This document shows positions 7,911 to 20,995 of a stretch of 64,000 bases of DNA, piece after piece (the first letter of the stretch is position 1; every line of letters starts with the position of its first letter). The stretch is from contig NZ_SIXI01000004.1 in NCBI RefSeq assembly GCF_004310865.1, forward strand, positions 124,001 through 188,000. The letters run 5' to 3'. This DNA comes from Aquabacterium lacunae. GTDB lineage: Bacteria; Pseudomonadota; Gammaproteobacteria; Burkholderiales; Burkholderiaceae_C. Below the pieces are notes generated by a model that worked only from the letters and a program-made list of their open reading frames with translations, was not told the DNA's origin and did not search any database. A program made the translations under genes and the position numbers.

Positions 7911-9380
7911 ATGGCCTTTGACCTCGTCTTCTTCGGTGGCACCGGCGACCTGACCTGGCGCAAGCTGATGCCCGCGCTGTTCCAGGCCTGGCGCCATGGC
8001 ACCTTGCCCCCCGACGGCCGCATCCTGGCCGTGGCCCGCGACGACCGCGACGACAAGGCCTATCGATCCTGGCTGCAGCACAGGCTTCAAGAGGCCAACA
8101 CGGCCAAGCGCCCCAGCGACGCCGAAGAGTTCGCCCGCTTCTCTCAGGCCATCGGCTACCTGCGCATGGACCTGTCTCAGCCGGCCGATTACCAGCGCCT
8201 GCAGGCCTGGCTGAACCAGCGCCAGGCCGACACCGTGGTCATGTACCTGGCCACCAGCCCCCACCTGTTCCCCGTGATCTGCGAGCAGCTGGGCGCCGCC
8301 GGCCTGAACCACGAGCGCGTGCGCGTGGTGCTGGAAAAGCCCCTGGGCCATGACCTGGCCAGCGCGCAGGCCATCAACCGGGTGGTGAGCTCGGTGTTCA
8401 CCGAGCGGCAGGCCCTGCGCATCGACCATTACCTGGGCAAGCCCTCGGTGCAGAACCTGATGGCCCTGCGTTTTGGCAACGTGCTGTTCGAGCCCTTGTG
8501 GCGCCGCGAGAGCATCGCCAACATCCAGATCACGCTGGCCGAGAGCCTGGGCGTGGGCACCCGCGGTGACTTCTACGACCGCACCGGCGCCCTGCGCGAC
8601 ATGGTGCAGAACCACGCCTTGCAGCTGCTGACCATGATGGCCATGGAGCCGCCCTCCAGCGCCGATGCCGACGCCATCCGCGACGAAAAGCTCAAGGTGC
8701 TGCGCTCGCTCAAGCCTTTCGATCTGGCCAGCGTGGCGCGCGACGTGGTGCGCGCCCAGTACCGGGGCGGCACCCTGGCCGGCGAGGTGGTCAAGGGCTA
8801 CCTGGACGAAGACAAGGTACCGGCCGACAGCCGCACCGAAACCTTCGTGGCCCTGAAATGCGAGGTGCAGAACTGGCGCTGGGCGGGCGTGCCCTTCTAC
8901 CTGCGCACCGGCAAGCGCCTGGCGCAGCGCCATTCAGAAATCGTGGTGAACTTCCGCCCCACGCCCCACCCCATCTTCCCGGGCAGCGGTCAGCCCAACA
9001 AGCTGGTGATCAAGCTGCAGCCCGACGACGGCCTGCAGTTGCACCTGATGGCGGCGCGGGGCTCGGTGAACGGCGTGTTCCACCCCAGCGGCCAGGAAGT
9101 GCTGGCGCCGGTGTCGCTGGACCTGGATTTCGACAAGACCTTCGGCACCGAACGGGTGGGCGGCTACGAGCGCCTGCTGCTCGACGCCCTGGCCGGGCGA
9201 CTGAACCTGTTCGTGCGCTCGGACGAGCAGGAGCAGGCCTGGCGCTGGGTGGAACCCGTGCTCGACGCCTGGCAGCGTGACCACACCACCCTGCGCACCT
9301 ACACGGCCGGCACCTGGGGCCCGCCGGCGGCCAGCGCCCTGGTGGCGCGCGACGGTTTCGCGTGGGCTGAAGAGGCCTGA
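7911..9380 (+). CDS. zwf: Glucose-6-phosphate 1-dehydrogenase
   Basis: The 489-residue enzyme oxidises glucose-6-phosphate to 6-phosphogluconolactone with NAD(P)+, the entry step of the pentose phosphate and Entner-Doudoroff routes. It has the N-terminal dinucleotide-binding loop FFGGTGDL (7-14) and the active-site signature RIDHYLGK (170-177, with the substrate-binding His-Tyr pair). The ATG at 7911 was preferred over an upstream TTG. pgl and edd/eda are not adjacent, unlike many proteobacterial zwf loci. It converges on mlaB with only 21 bases between the stops. Confidence 0.96.
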   Translation: MAFDLVFFGGTGDLTWRKLMPALFQAWRHGTLPPDGRILAVARDDRDDKAYRSWLQHRLQEANTAKRPSDAEEFARFSQAIGYLRMDLSQPADYQRLQAWLNQRQADTVVMYLATSPHLFPVICEQLGAAGLNHERVRVVLEKPLGHDLASAQAINRVVSSVFTERQALRIDHYLGKPSVQNLMALRFGNVLFEPLWRRESIANIQITLAESLGVGTRGDFYDRTGALRDMVQNHALQLLTMMAMEPPSSADADAIRDEKLKVLRSLKPFDLASVARDVVRAQYRGGTLAGEVVKGYLDEDKVPADSRTETFVALKCEVQNWRWAGVPFYLRTGKRLAQRHSEIVVNFRPTPHPIFPGSGQPNKLVIKLQPDDGLQLHLMAARGSVNGVFHPSGQEVLAPVSLDLDFDKTFGTERVGGYERLLLDALAGRLNLFVRSDEQEQAWRWVEPVLDAWQRDHTTLRTYTAGTWGPPAASALVARDGFAWAEEA

Positions 9381-9401
9381 GCGTCAGGCCCCTGGGTGCT
9401 C

Positions 9402-9692
9402 TCACACCGCCGGGGTCAGCAGCCCGTCGATGCCGTACAGGCCCGCCAGGGCCATCAGCTTGGGCGGCATGGCCTTGACGGCGAACGCGCGCCCTCGGGC
9501 CTTGGCCATGCGCTGGCACTCCAGCAACACAGCCAGCGCGCTCGAATCGAACTGCTGCAGGGCCGAGCCATCGACCGTGAGCATGACCGCGTCATCGCCG
9601 TGCGATTTGCTGGCCTGCTCCAGGGTCTGCTGGAACAGGCGCAGGGTGTCACGCACCTCGGCGTGGGTCAGGGTGGCGGGCAGCAGCAACAT
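9402..9692 (-). CDS. mlaB: STAS-domain protein MlaB
   Basis: The 96-residue single STAS domain contains the core strand-loop-helix LQQFDSSALAVLLE. In the Mla system MlaB binds the cytoplasmic ATPase MlaF and stabilises the MlaFEDB complex that moves phospholipids between inner and outer membranes. It is the last gene of the mla operon, 41 bases after mlaC. Confidence 0.85.
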   Translation of the reverse strand: MLLLPATLTHAEVRDTLRLFQQTLEQASKSHGDDAVMLTVDGSALQQFDSSALAVLLECQRMAKARGRAFAVKAMPPKLMALAGLYGIDGLLTPAV

Positions 9693-9733
9693 GGCTCAGG
9701 GGCTGTGGGCAGCGCTGAATTCGATCAGGCCGA

Positions 9734-10429
9734 TCAGGCCGGCTTGCGGTTGGCCAGCTGCTTGTTGCGCTCGGCCAGCTTGGCGATCAGGCCGTCAATG
9801 CCCGAGGCCGACACTTCCTGCGCGAAGCTGCTCTGGTAGGTCTGCACCAGCCAGGCGCCCATCACGTTCACGTCGTAGATCTTCCAGCCGTCGCCGGCTT
9901 TTTCGACGCGGTAGTCGAGCTGGATCGGGTCACCCTTGCCCTTGACCAGCGTGCGCACCACCTGGTCGGAGTCTTCCGGGCGGCCACGGCTGGGCTTGAC
10001 CTCGACCTGCTGGTCGCGCACCTGCTGCACGGCACCGGCGTAGGTGTAGATCAGCAGGCTCTTGAACTCTTCCTGCAGACGCTTTTGCTGCTCGGGCGTG
10101 GCCTGACGCCAGTTCTTGCCGACGGCCGAAGCGGTCATGCGCTGGAAGTTCACGGAGGGCAGGATCTTGGCATCGACCAGGGCCACCACCTTGCGGATGT
10201 CACCGCCTTGCAGGCTCTTGTCGGCCTTGACCGCCGCCATGACCTCACCGGTCAGGGCCTTGATGAAGTTGTCGGCGGAGGCAGCTGCCTTCACCTCGGC
10301 AGCCACGGCGGCCGGAGCCGCCTGCTGGGCCTGGGCCACGCCCACGGGGGCCAGGCACAAAGCGCCCAGGGTCAGGGCCACGGTGGCCGACAGGGTCAGG
10401 AAGCGGTTCTTGGTCTCAGCTTGGCTCAT
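9734..10429 (-). CDS. mlaC: Periplasmic phospholipid-binding protein MlaC
   Basis: The protein has 231 residues. A signal peptide (hydrophobic core about 12-28, cleavage near AQA) precedes a Tol_Tol_Ttg2-type domain (NFQRMTASAVGKNWR, then VNVMGAWLVQTYQSSFA near the end). MlaC shuttles phospholipid through the periplasm between the MlaA lipoprotein and the MlaFEDB complex. The ATG at 10429 has CGGAG six bases upstream; a TTG two codons earlier is less likely. Confidence 0.92.
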   Translation of the reverse strand: MSQAETKNRFLTLSATVALTLGALCLAPVGVAQAQQAAPAAVAAEVKAAASADNFIKALTGEVMAAVKADKSLQGGDIRKVVALVDAKILPSVNFQRMTASAVGKNWRQATPEQQKRLQEEFKSLLIYTYAGAVQQVRDQQVEVKPSRGRPEDSDQVVRTLVKGKGDPIQLDYRVEKAGDGWKIYDVNVMGAWLVQTYQSSFAQEVSASGIDGLIAKLAERNKQLANRKPA

Positions 10430-10471
10430 CTTCAACTCCGGTCGGCGGGGAAAACGGCCCCGCCTGATGTC

Positions 10472-11404
10472 TTAACGCACGTCGAGGCTTTCTCGCAGAC
10501 CGGCCATCTCTTCCGGTGTGGGGCCCGACATCTGCGGGGCCTGCTCGTTCACGGGCACCGCCACCAGCGAGGCAGTCTGGTGGGTGGGCAGCCAGCCCAG
10601 GGTGGGCCGGGCGGTGTTCAGGGTGCTGCCGGTGGGCAGCGACCAGCTGACGCCCTCTGCGGGCAAGGTGGGCTGCCACCAAGCCTGAGGCTCGTCATCA
10701 TAGGCCTCTTCGGGCACGTCGCCGTTGTAGACCTGGCTGCGACGGCGTTGCAGGAAGGCATCGCGGATGAAGGTGTACTTGTCCAGGGCCACGTCACCCA
10801 GCAGGTCGGAAGCGCCCAGCAGGCGGGCCCGCACATCGATGATGTTCAGGCCACGCACCACATTGATGTCCCTCACTTCGCTGAAGGCCTGGGTGGGGCC
10901 GGCGTACAGGTCCAGCGGCAAGGCAGCGGTGTCGCGCACCGTGGAAGGGCCCAGGAAGGGCAGCACCACGTAAGCGCCCGAGGGCACGCCCCAGGTGCCC
11001 AGGGTCTGGCCGAAATCTTCGTCCTTGCGGTCCAGCTGCAGCTCGGTGGCCACATCGACCAGGCCCGCCACCCCCAGGGTGGAGTTGATGGCCACGCGCA
11101 GGATGTTCTGCGCGCCCTCGCCCACCCGCCCTTGCAGGAACAGGTTCACGGTGGCCCACACATCCTTCAGGTTGTTCAGGAAGTTGGTGACACCGGTCTG
11201 CACCGGCTGGGGCGTGACCGCCACATACCCGCGGGCCACCGGGGCCACCACGGCCGTGTCCACTGCCTCGTTGAAGCCGAACACCTTGCGGTTGAAGGCC
11301 TCCATGGGGTCCCGGTTCTGGGGCGTCGCGCAGGCGGTCAGCAAGGCCAGCGTGCCGAGGGCTGCGGCAGTGCGCACCGAGCGCACGGAAGGTGCCACAC
11401 TCAT
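10472..11404 (-). CDS. mlaA: Outer-membrane lipoprotein MlaA (VacJ)
   Basis: The 310-residue lipoprotein has a signal with lipobox LLTAC (C25), followed by the VacJ core (DPMEAFNRKVFGFNEAVD, and DFGQTLGTWGVPSGAYVVLPFLGPS). MlaA sits with porins in the outer membrane and removes mislocalised phospholipid from the outer leaflet. A Pro/Gln-rich tail of about 60 residues extends beyond the conserved domain. The start codon overlaps the mlaD stop by four bases (ATGA), so the two are translationally coupled. In E. coli mlaA lies elsewhere; here it is within the operon. Confidence 0.95.
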   Translation of the reverse strand: MSVAPSVRSVRTAAALGTLALLTACATPQNRDPMEAFNRKVFGFNEAVDTAVVAPVARGYVAVTPQPVQTGVTNFLNNLKDVWATVNLFLQGRVGEGAQNILRVAINSTLGVAGLVDVATELQLDRKDEDFGQTLGTWGVPSGAYVVLPFLGPSTVRDTAALPLDLYAGPTQAFSEVRDINVVRGLNIIDVRARLLGASDLLGDVALDKYTFIRDAFLQRRRSQVYNGDVPEEAYDDEPQAWWQPTLPAEGVSWSLPTGSTLNTARPTLGWLPTHQTASLVAVPVNEQAPQMSGPTPEEMAGLRESLDVR

Positions 11405-11877
11405 TTCTTGTCTCCGCTGTCGCCATCGGCGGCCTTGCTGTACAGGAACTGGCTGATCAGGTTTTCCAGCACCACAGCCGACTGGGTCTGCTTGATGGTG
11501 TCGCCCTGGGCCAGGTTCAGCGTTTCGTAGCCAGGCTCCAGACCGATGTACTGCTCGCCCAGCAGGCCGGCCGTCAGGATCTTGGCCGAGGTGTCTTTCG
11601 GGAACTCGACGCCCTGGTTCAGCGTGATCTCGACGCGGGCCTGGAAGGTCTTGGCATCGAAGGTGATGGCCTTGACACGGCCCACCACCACACCGGCGCT
11701 CTTGACCGCGGCCTGGGGCTTGAGGCCGCCAATGTTGTCGAAGTTGGCCACCACGCTGTAGGTGGGCGAAAACGACAGGCTCAGCAGGTTGCCGGCCTTG
11801 AGGGCCAGGAACAGGATGGCGGCCGCGCCGATCAGCACGAACAGGCCCACCCAGACATCAATTTTTGAACGTTGCAT
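11401..11877 (-). CDS. mlaD: MCE-domain substrate-binding protein MlaD
   Basis: The 158-residue protein has one N-terminal transmembrane segment (about 8-28), then a single MCE domain (YSVVANFDNIGGLKPQAAVKSAGVVVGRV), ending in a hydrophobic helix (VVLENLISQFLY) typical of the MlaD hexamer pore. It anchors in the inner membrane and contacts MlaE and MlaC. It sits 24 bases after mlaE and overlaps mlaA. Confidence 0.95.
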   Translation of the reverse strand: MQRSKIDVWVGLFVLIGAAAILFLALKAGNLLSLSFSPTYSVVANFDNIGGLKPQAAVKSAGVVVGRVKAITFDAKTFQARVEITLNQGVEFPKDTSAKILTAGLLGEQYIGLEPGYETLNLAQGDTIKQTQSAVVLENLISQFLYSKAADGDSGDKK

Positions 11878-11901
11878 GTGGTGCTCCGGGCGATGCGTTC
11901 T

Positions 11902-12684
11902 TCAGATGGAGAACATCATCGCCGTCAAGACGAAATCCAGACCCAGCACGGCCAGAGAGGCCATGACCACGGTGCGGGTGGTGGCGCGCGAGACGCCTTC
12001 GGGCGTGGGCTGGCACTCGAAACCTTGCAGCAGGGCAATGAAGGCCACCGTGATGCCGAACACCAGGCTCTTGACCAGGCCGTTGCCCACATCGGTGAAC
12101 ACATCGACACCGTTCTGCATCTGTGACCAGAAGGCGCCGGCATCAACCCCGATCAGCATGACGCCGACGACCCAGCCACCCAGCACGCCCACAGCCGAGA
12201 ACACGGCGGCCAGCAGCGGCATGGCGATCACACCGGCCCAGAAACGCGGGGCCAGCACACGGCGGATCGGGTCGACGGCCATCATTTCCATGGCGGCCAG
12301 CTGCTCACCCGCCTTCATCAGGCCGATCTCGGCCGTGAGCGAGGTGCCCGCGCGGCCGGCAAACAGCAGGGCCGCCACCACGGGGCCGAGTTCTCGCACC
12401 AGCGACAAGGTGACCATCAGGCCCAAGGACTCGCTGGCGCCGTAACGCTGCAGGATGTAGTAGCCCTGCAGGCCCAGCACGAAACCCACGAACAGGCCCG
12501 ACACCGTGATGATGGCCAGCGAATGATTGCCCAGGAAGTGGATCTGGTCGGCCAGCAGGCGGCCGCGACGCAAGGTGCTGGGCAACATGCCCAGCAGGCG
12601 CAGCAGCAGGCGCGATGCGTAGCCGATGTCGGCGGTTTTCTGGCGCACGGCCAGACCCAGGTTGGCGGGGTGCCAGGCACTCAT
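11902..12684 (-). CDS. mlaE: Mla transporter permease MlaE
   Basis: The 260-residue permease (MlaE/Ttg2B family) has about five hydrophobic segments and the family motif ELGPVVAALLFAGRAGTSLTAEIG, with MAIMEMMAVDP-type sequence following. It forms the membrane core with MlaF, MlaD and MlaB. Its start overlaps the mlaF stop by four bases (12681-12684). Confidence 0.95.
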   Translation of the reverse strand: MSAWHPANLGLAVRQKTADIGYASRLLLRLLGMLPSTLRRGRLLADQIHFLGNHSLAIITVSGLFVGFVLGLQGYYILQRYGASESLGLMVTLSLVRELGPVVAALLFAGRAGTSLTAEIGLMKAGEQLAAMEMMAVDPIRRVLAPRFWAGVIAMPLLAAVFSAVGVLGGWVVGVMLIGVDAGAFWSQMQNGVDVFTDVGNGLVKSLVFGITVAFIALLQGFECQPTPEGVSRATTRTVVMASLAVLGLDFVLTAMMFSI

Positions 12685-13523
12685 CGGTTCACCCCGAAGT
12701 CATGGGCCAGGTCAGCGGCCGGCTGGTGGAACTGCACGGGGCCATCGGGGCGAGCATGCACGAACTGCCGCACCAGCGGATCGTCGCTGGCGCGCAGCTC
12801 GACCGGCGAGCCCTGCGCCACGATGCGACGGTTGGCCAGCAGCACCACGTGGTCGGCAATGAGAAAAGTTTCGTCAACATCGTGCGACACCACGATGCTG
12901 GTCAGGCCCATGGCGTCGTTCAGGTCGCGGATCAGGCGCGCCGCCACGCCCATCGAGATGGGGTCAAGCCCGGCGAAGGGCTCGTCGTACAGCATCAGTT
13001 CGGGATCGAGCGCCATGGCGCGGGCCAGGGCCACGCGACGTGCCATGCCGCCTGAAATCTGGCTGGGCAGCAGGTCACGCGAGCCACGCAGGCCCACGGC
13101 ATTGAGCTTCATCAGCACCAGATCACGGATCAGGGCCTCGGGCAGATCGGTGTGCTCGCGCAGCGGAAAGGCCACGTTCTCGAACACCGACAGGTCGGTG
13201 AACAGCGCGCCCAGCTGGAACAGCATGCCCATGCGACGGCGAGCAGCCATCAGGCGGTTGCCTTCGAGGGTGGCCATGTCCTGCCCGTCGAAGAGCACCT
13301 GGCCCTTCATGGCCTTGATCTGTCGCCCGATCAGGCGCAACACCGTGGTCTTGCCACCGCCGGAGGTGCCCATCAGGGCCACCACCTTGCCACGTGGCAC
13401 CACCAGGTCGATGTCTTCCAGGATGACGCGGTCGCCATAGCCGCAAGTCACCCCCCGCAGCTCAATGAAGGCTTCGGGCAGTCGGGAAGGCAGGACGGTG
13501 TCGGGCAGCTTGAACTGGGCCAT
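12681..13523 (-). CDS. mlaF: Mla ABC transporter ATPase MlaF
   Basis: The 280-residue ABC ATPase has Walker A GTSGGGKTT, signature SGGMARRVALARA, Walker B LMLYDEP and the switch His in VVSHD. It powers phospholipid transport by MlaFEDB. The ATG at 13523 is the best start I see, but it directly follows the U-tract of the gltD terminator, so there is no clear Shine-Dalgarno and no room for a promoter downstream of the hairpin. It heads the order mlaF-mlaE-mlaD-mlaA-mlaC-mlaB, whose first four genes are linked by short gaps or ATGA overlaps. Confidence 0.93.
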   Translation of the reverse strand: MAQFKLPDTVLPSRLPEAFIELRGVTCGYGDRVILEDIDLVVPRGKVVALMGTSGGGKTTVLRLIGRQIKAMKGQVLFDGQDMATLEGNRLMAARRRMGMLFQLGALFTDLSVFENVAFPLREHTDLPEALIRDLVLMKLNAVGLRGSRDLLPSQISGGMARRVALARAMALDPELMLYDEPFAGLDPISMGVAARLIRDLNDAMGLTSIVVSHDVDETFLIADHVVLLANRRIVAQGSPVELRASDDPLVRQFVHARPDGPVQFHQPAADLAHDFGVNR

Positions 13524-13526
13524 CTG

Positions 13527-13556
13527 AAAAAAAGAATGGCCGGTAGGAACCGGCCA
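13527..13556 (-). terminator. Rho-independent terminator of the gltBD operon, abutting mlaF
   Basis: Read leftward, stem TGGCCGGT (13556-13549), loop TCCT, stem ACCGGCCA, then TTCTTTTTTT (13536-13527). It lies 80 bases after the gltD stop. The U-tract ends three bases before the mlaF ATG. Confidence 0.85.
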
Positions 13557-13636
13557 CTCAATGATAGGTGATTCACCATCAGGCTGCAGGCACCCCGACG
13601 GGCGCCCACCACAGCCTGAGGGAAAGCGCGCAGGGA

Positions 13637-15100
13637 TCAGCGCGGCAGCGTGGTCGAGCCCATCAGGAACTGATCGACCTCGCGGGCGGCCTGACGGCCT
13701 TCGCGGATGGCCCACACCACCAGCGACTGGCCACGGCGCACGTCACCGGCGGCGAACACGCCGGCCACGTTGGTCTTGTAGCCGCCGATGTCGGTCGACG
13801 CCTTGGCATTGCCGCGAGCGTCCTTCTCGACACCGAAGCCTTCCAGCAGGGTGTTCACGGGGTTGGTGAAGCCCATGGCCAGCAGCACCAGGTCGGCCTT
13901 GTAGGTCTTCTCGGTGCCAGCGATTTCGCTGAACTTGCCATCCTTGAACTCGACGTGCACGGTCTTCAGGCCAGTGACCTTGCCGTTTTCACCGAAGAAT
14001 TCCTTGGTGGCAATGGCGAACTCCCGGGCGCAACCTTCTTCGTGGCTCGACGAGGTGCGCATCTTGATCGGCCAGTAGGGCCAGGTCAGCTCCTTGTTTT
14101 CCTCTTCCGGCGGCTGGGGCATCAGTTCGAACTGCACCACGCTCTTGGCGCCGTGGCGGTTGGAGGTGCCCACGCAGTCGGAGCCGGTGTCGCCACCGCC
14201 GATCACGATCACGTCCTTGCCAGTGGCCATGATCTGGTCCTTGACCTTGCCGCCCGCGTTCACGCGGTTCTGCATGGGCAGGAACTCCATGGCGAAGTGG
14301 ATGCCAGCCAGGTCGCGGCCGGGCACGGGCAGGTCACGCGACTGCTCGGCACCACCGGTCAGGATCACGGCGTCGAAATCCTTCTTGAGCTGCTCGGGGC
14401 TGACGGTGTCCTTGGCCCAGTTGGTGACCTTCGAGCCTGCAGGCATGTCGCCGACGATGGTGTTGGTCTTGAAGACCACGCCTTCGGCTTCCATCTGCTT
14501 GACGCGCTTGTCGATGTGGCCCTTGTCGAACTTGAAGTCGGGGATGCCGAAACGCAGCAGACCACCGATGGTGTCGTTCTTCTCGAACACGGTCACGTCG
14601 TGGCCGACGCGGGCCAGCTGCTGGGCCGCGGCCATGCCGGCGGGGCCGGAGCCCACGACGGCGACCTTCTTGCCGGTCTTGACGGCAGCGGGCTGGGGCT
14701 TGATCCAGCCTTCGGCCCAGGCGCGGTCGACGATGGCGTGCTCGATCGACTTGATGCCGATCGGGTCGTTGTTGATGTTCAGCACGCAGGCGGCTTCACA
14801 GGGTGCCGGGCAGACACGGCCGGTGAAGTCGGGGAAGTTGTTCGTGCTGTGCAGAACTTCGATGGCCTGCTTCCAGTCTTGCTGGTACACCAGGTCATTG
14901 AAGTCCGGGATGATGTTGTTGACCGGGCAGCCGTTGTTGCAGAAGGGCGTGCCGCAGTCCATGCAGCGCGCACCTTGTTGCTTGGCCTGCTCGGGCGTCA
15001 AGCCGATGACGAACTCTTTGTAGTTCTTGACGCGCTTTTCGACGGGCTCGTAGCCCTCTTCCAGGCGCTCAAATTCCAGAAAGCCAGTGACTTTTCCCAT
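13637..15100 (-). CDS. gltD: Glutamate synthase (NADPH) small subunit
   Basis: The 487-residue subunit oxidises NADPH on FAD and passes electrons through [4Fe-4S] clusters to GltB for glutamate formation from glutamine and 2-oxoglutarate. The N-terminal cluster cysteines appear as [14 protein letters not shown] and CPAPCEAAC. The FAD loop is [10 protein letters not shown] and the NADPH loop is [19 protein letters not shown] lies near the C-terminus. It follows gltB by 21 bases and is closed by the terminator at 13527-13556. Confidence 0.97.
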   Translation of the reverse strand: MGKVTGFLEFERLEEGYEPVEKRVKNYKEFVIGLTPEQAKQQGARCMDCGTPFCNNGCPVNNIIPDFNDLVYQQDWKQAIEVLHSTNNFPDFTGRVCPAPCEAACVLNINNDPIGIKSIEHAIVDRAWAEGWIKPQPAAVKTGKKVAVVGSGPAGMAAAQQLARVGHDVTVFEKNDTIGGLLRFGIPDFKFDKGHIDKRVKQMEAEGVVFKTNTIVGDMPAGSKVTNWAKDTVSPEQLKKDFDAVILTGGAEQSRDLPVPGRDLAGIHFAMEFLPMQNRVNAGGKVKDQIMATGKDVIVIGGGDTGSDCVGTSNRHGAKSVVQFELMPQPPEEENKELTWPYWPIKMRTSSSHEEGCAREFAIATKEFFGENGKVTGLKTVHVEFKDGKFSEIAGTEKTYKADLVLLAMGFTNPVNTLLEGFGVEKDARGNAKASTDIGGYKTNVAGVFAAGDVRRGQSLVVWAIREGRQAAREVDQFLMGSTTLPR

Positions 15101-15121
15101 TTCAAACTCCTAACACGCTGA

Positions 15122-19879
<4,758 letters not shown>

Positions 19880-19965
19880 GGGGGCGCTCCAGTGAAGGAA
19901 TGAAACGACAAATGCGGATGCCGGAGGATACCGCGGGATCCCCCACCCCTCAAGCCTTATTTCAA

Positions 19966-20006
19966 GGGGTCTGACCCCATTTTTAATTCCGAGCATCATA
20001 CTCGGA
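19966..20006. repeat. Two palindromes beside the transposase-like gene
   Basis: GGGGTC-T-GACCCC (19966-19978) and TCCGAG-CATCATA-CTCGGA (19988-20006) lie just 3' of the REP-associated transposase-like gene and inside the gltB upstream region. GGGGTCAGACCCC-type palindromes commonly accompany RAYT genes of betaproteobacteria. A third inverted repeat with the same geometry (6-base arms, 7-base loop) lies on the other side at 20824-20842. Confidence 0.65.
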
Positions 20007-20024
20007 CAATAAATAAGGGACAGA

Positions 20025-20756
20025 TCAACCAACCGGGTCGGATTCGGCTTTGCGAGGGCGCCCCCGACGTGCGGGCGCCAGGCGGCGCGGTGTCTGGCCA
20101 ACCTGGGCACTTCGGCGCTCAAGTTCGGCCAGGAAGGCCTCGCTGCCCAGCGCCCAGCCCTTGCTGCTGGCCCTCACCAGCGCCTGAACCACCGCGACGG
20201 GCACGCCCTGCTGCAAGCGATCGCGCCAGATGGCTTCGCGCTCGAACGGGGTGTTGCCCAGGGCCCAGAAGGCCGCATGGTCGGTCACCACCGGGTCGGT
20301 GCGCCGGTTCAGGTGCTGCCCCAGACTGGAAAGCACCTGGGGCCCTTCGGCCAGCGGATCAGGCACCAGCCCCAGGCGCCAGGCATGCCCCTCGATGAAG
20401 GCCATCGCATCAAGCAAATAACGGGCCGGCTCCAGTACCGTGGCGCGGAATCGCCCGGCCCACAAGCTGCCGCTTCGGCCATGCCGGTGGTTGTGGCGCA
20501 CCACAAAGCGCCGCCCCAGCGCCTGCATGAAACGCCCCAGGTCGCCCGGGCCGTTGGGGGTCGCCAGCACATGGAAGTGATCGGGCAGCACCACATAGGC
20601 ATGAACCGCCACCCGGCACTCGCGAGAAGCATCGAGCAGGGCCGTGCGGAAATCGGCTGCATCGTCTGGCGTGGCCAGCAGGTGCGCGCCCGCGACCACC
20701 CGCTGAACGATCAGGTGGGGTTGGGACGGACAGTCGAGACGCGGCAATCGGGCCAT
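20025..20756 (-). CDS. REP-associated (IS200-like) transposase-like protein, possibly catalytically altered
   Basis: The 243-residue Y1_Tnp/RAYT-type protein has PHLIVQRV at the N-terminus, HUH-type metal motif HFH at 60-62 in [20 protein letters not shown], and a C-terminal family block ([25 protein letters not shown]). RAYTs cut single-stranded REP hairpins with a tyrosine nucleophile. Where relatives I recall read RYIELNPVRAGLV, this protein reads [13 protein letters not shown] (from residue 119), so the expected Tyr is F120 and the Asn-Pro is lost. It may be inactive, domesticated, or use another Tyr (Y113). The alignment is from memory. It lies alone between gltB and the reductase gene, with palindromes on both sides. 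Confidence 0.85.
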   Translation of the reverse strand: MARLPRLDCPSQPHLIVQRVVAGAHLLATPDDAADFRTALLDASRECRVAVHAYVVLPDHFHVLATPNGPGDLGRFMQALGRRFVVRHNHRHGRSGSLWAGRFRATVLEPARYLLDAMAFIEGHAWRLGLVPDPLAEGPQVLSSLGQHLNRRTDPVVTDHAAFWALGNTPFEREAIWRDRLQQGVPVAVVQALVRASSKGWALGSEAFLAELERRSAQVGQTPRRLAPARRGRPRKAESDPVG

Positions 20757-20823
20757 GAGGGGGCAAATCGTGTCAGCAAATGACCAGTCCAATGCTTGTC
20801 GCATGCCCCTTGTTCGGGGGGGA

Positions 20824-20842
20824 ACCCTGAATTTAGCAGGGT
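20824..20842. repeat. Inverted repeat upstream of the transposase-like gene
   Basis: ACCCTG (20824-20829), a 7-base AT-rich loop, CAGGGT (20837-20842). It has the same arm and loop lengths as the repeat at 19988-20006, with different sequence, and lies about 70 bases 5' of the transposase-like start. It could be a REP-type end or a regulatory hairpin. Confidence 0.45.
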
Positions 20843-20995
20843 GAGCCCCGATGCCCCCTCCAAGGTGGGACCATTAAATTTACAACTGTCCTCATTTGAT
20901 GCGCTGCGATGCGTCCGGATTGACCAAGGTCAGGCCCACACCGTCACCCCGGCTGATGATGACAGCACCTGAAGAAGTCTGGAGACCACACGATC

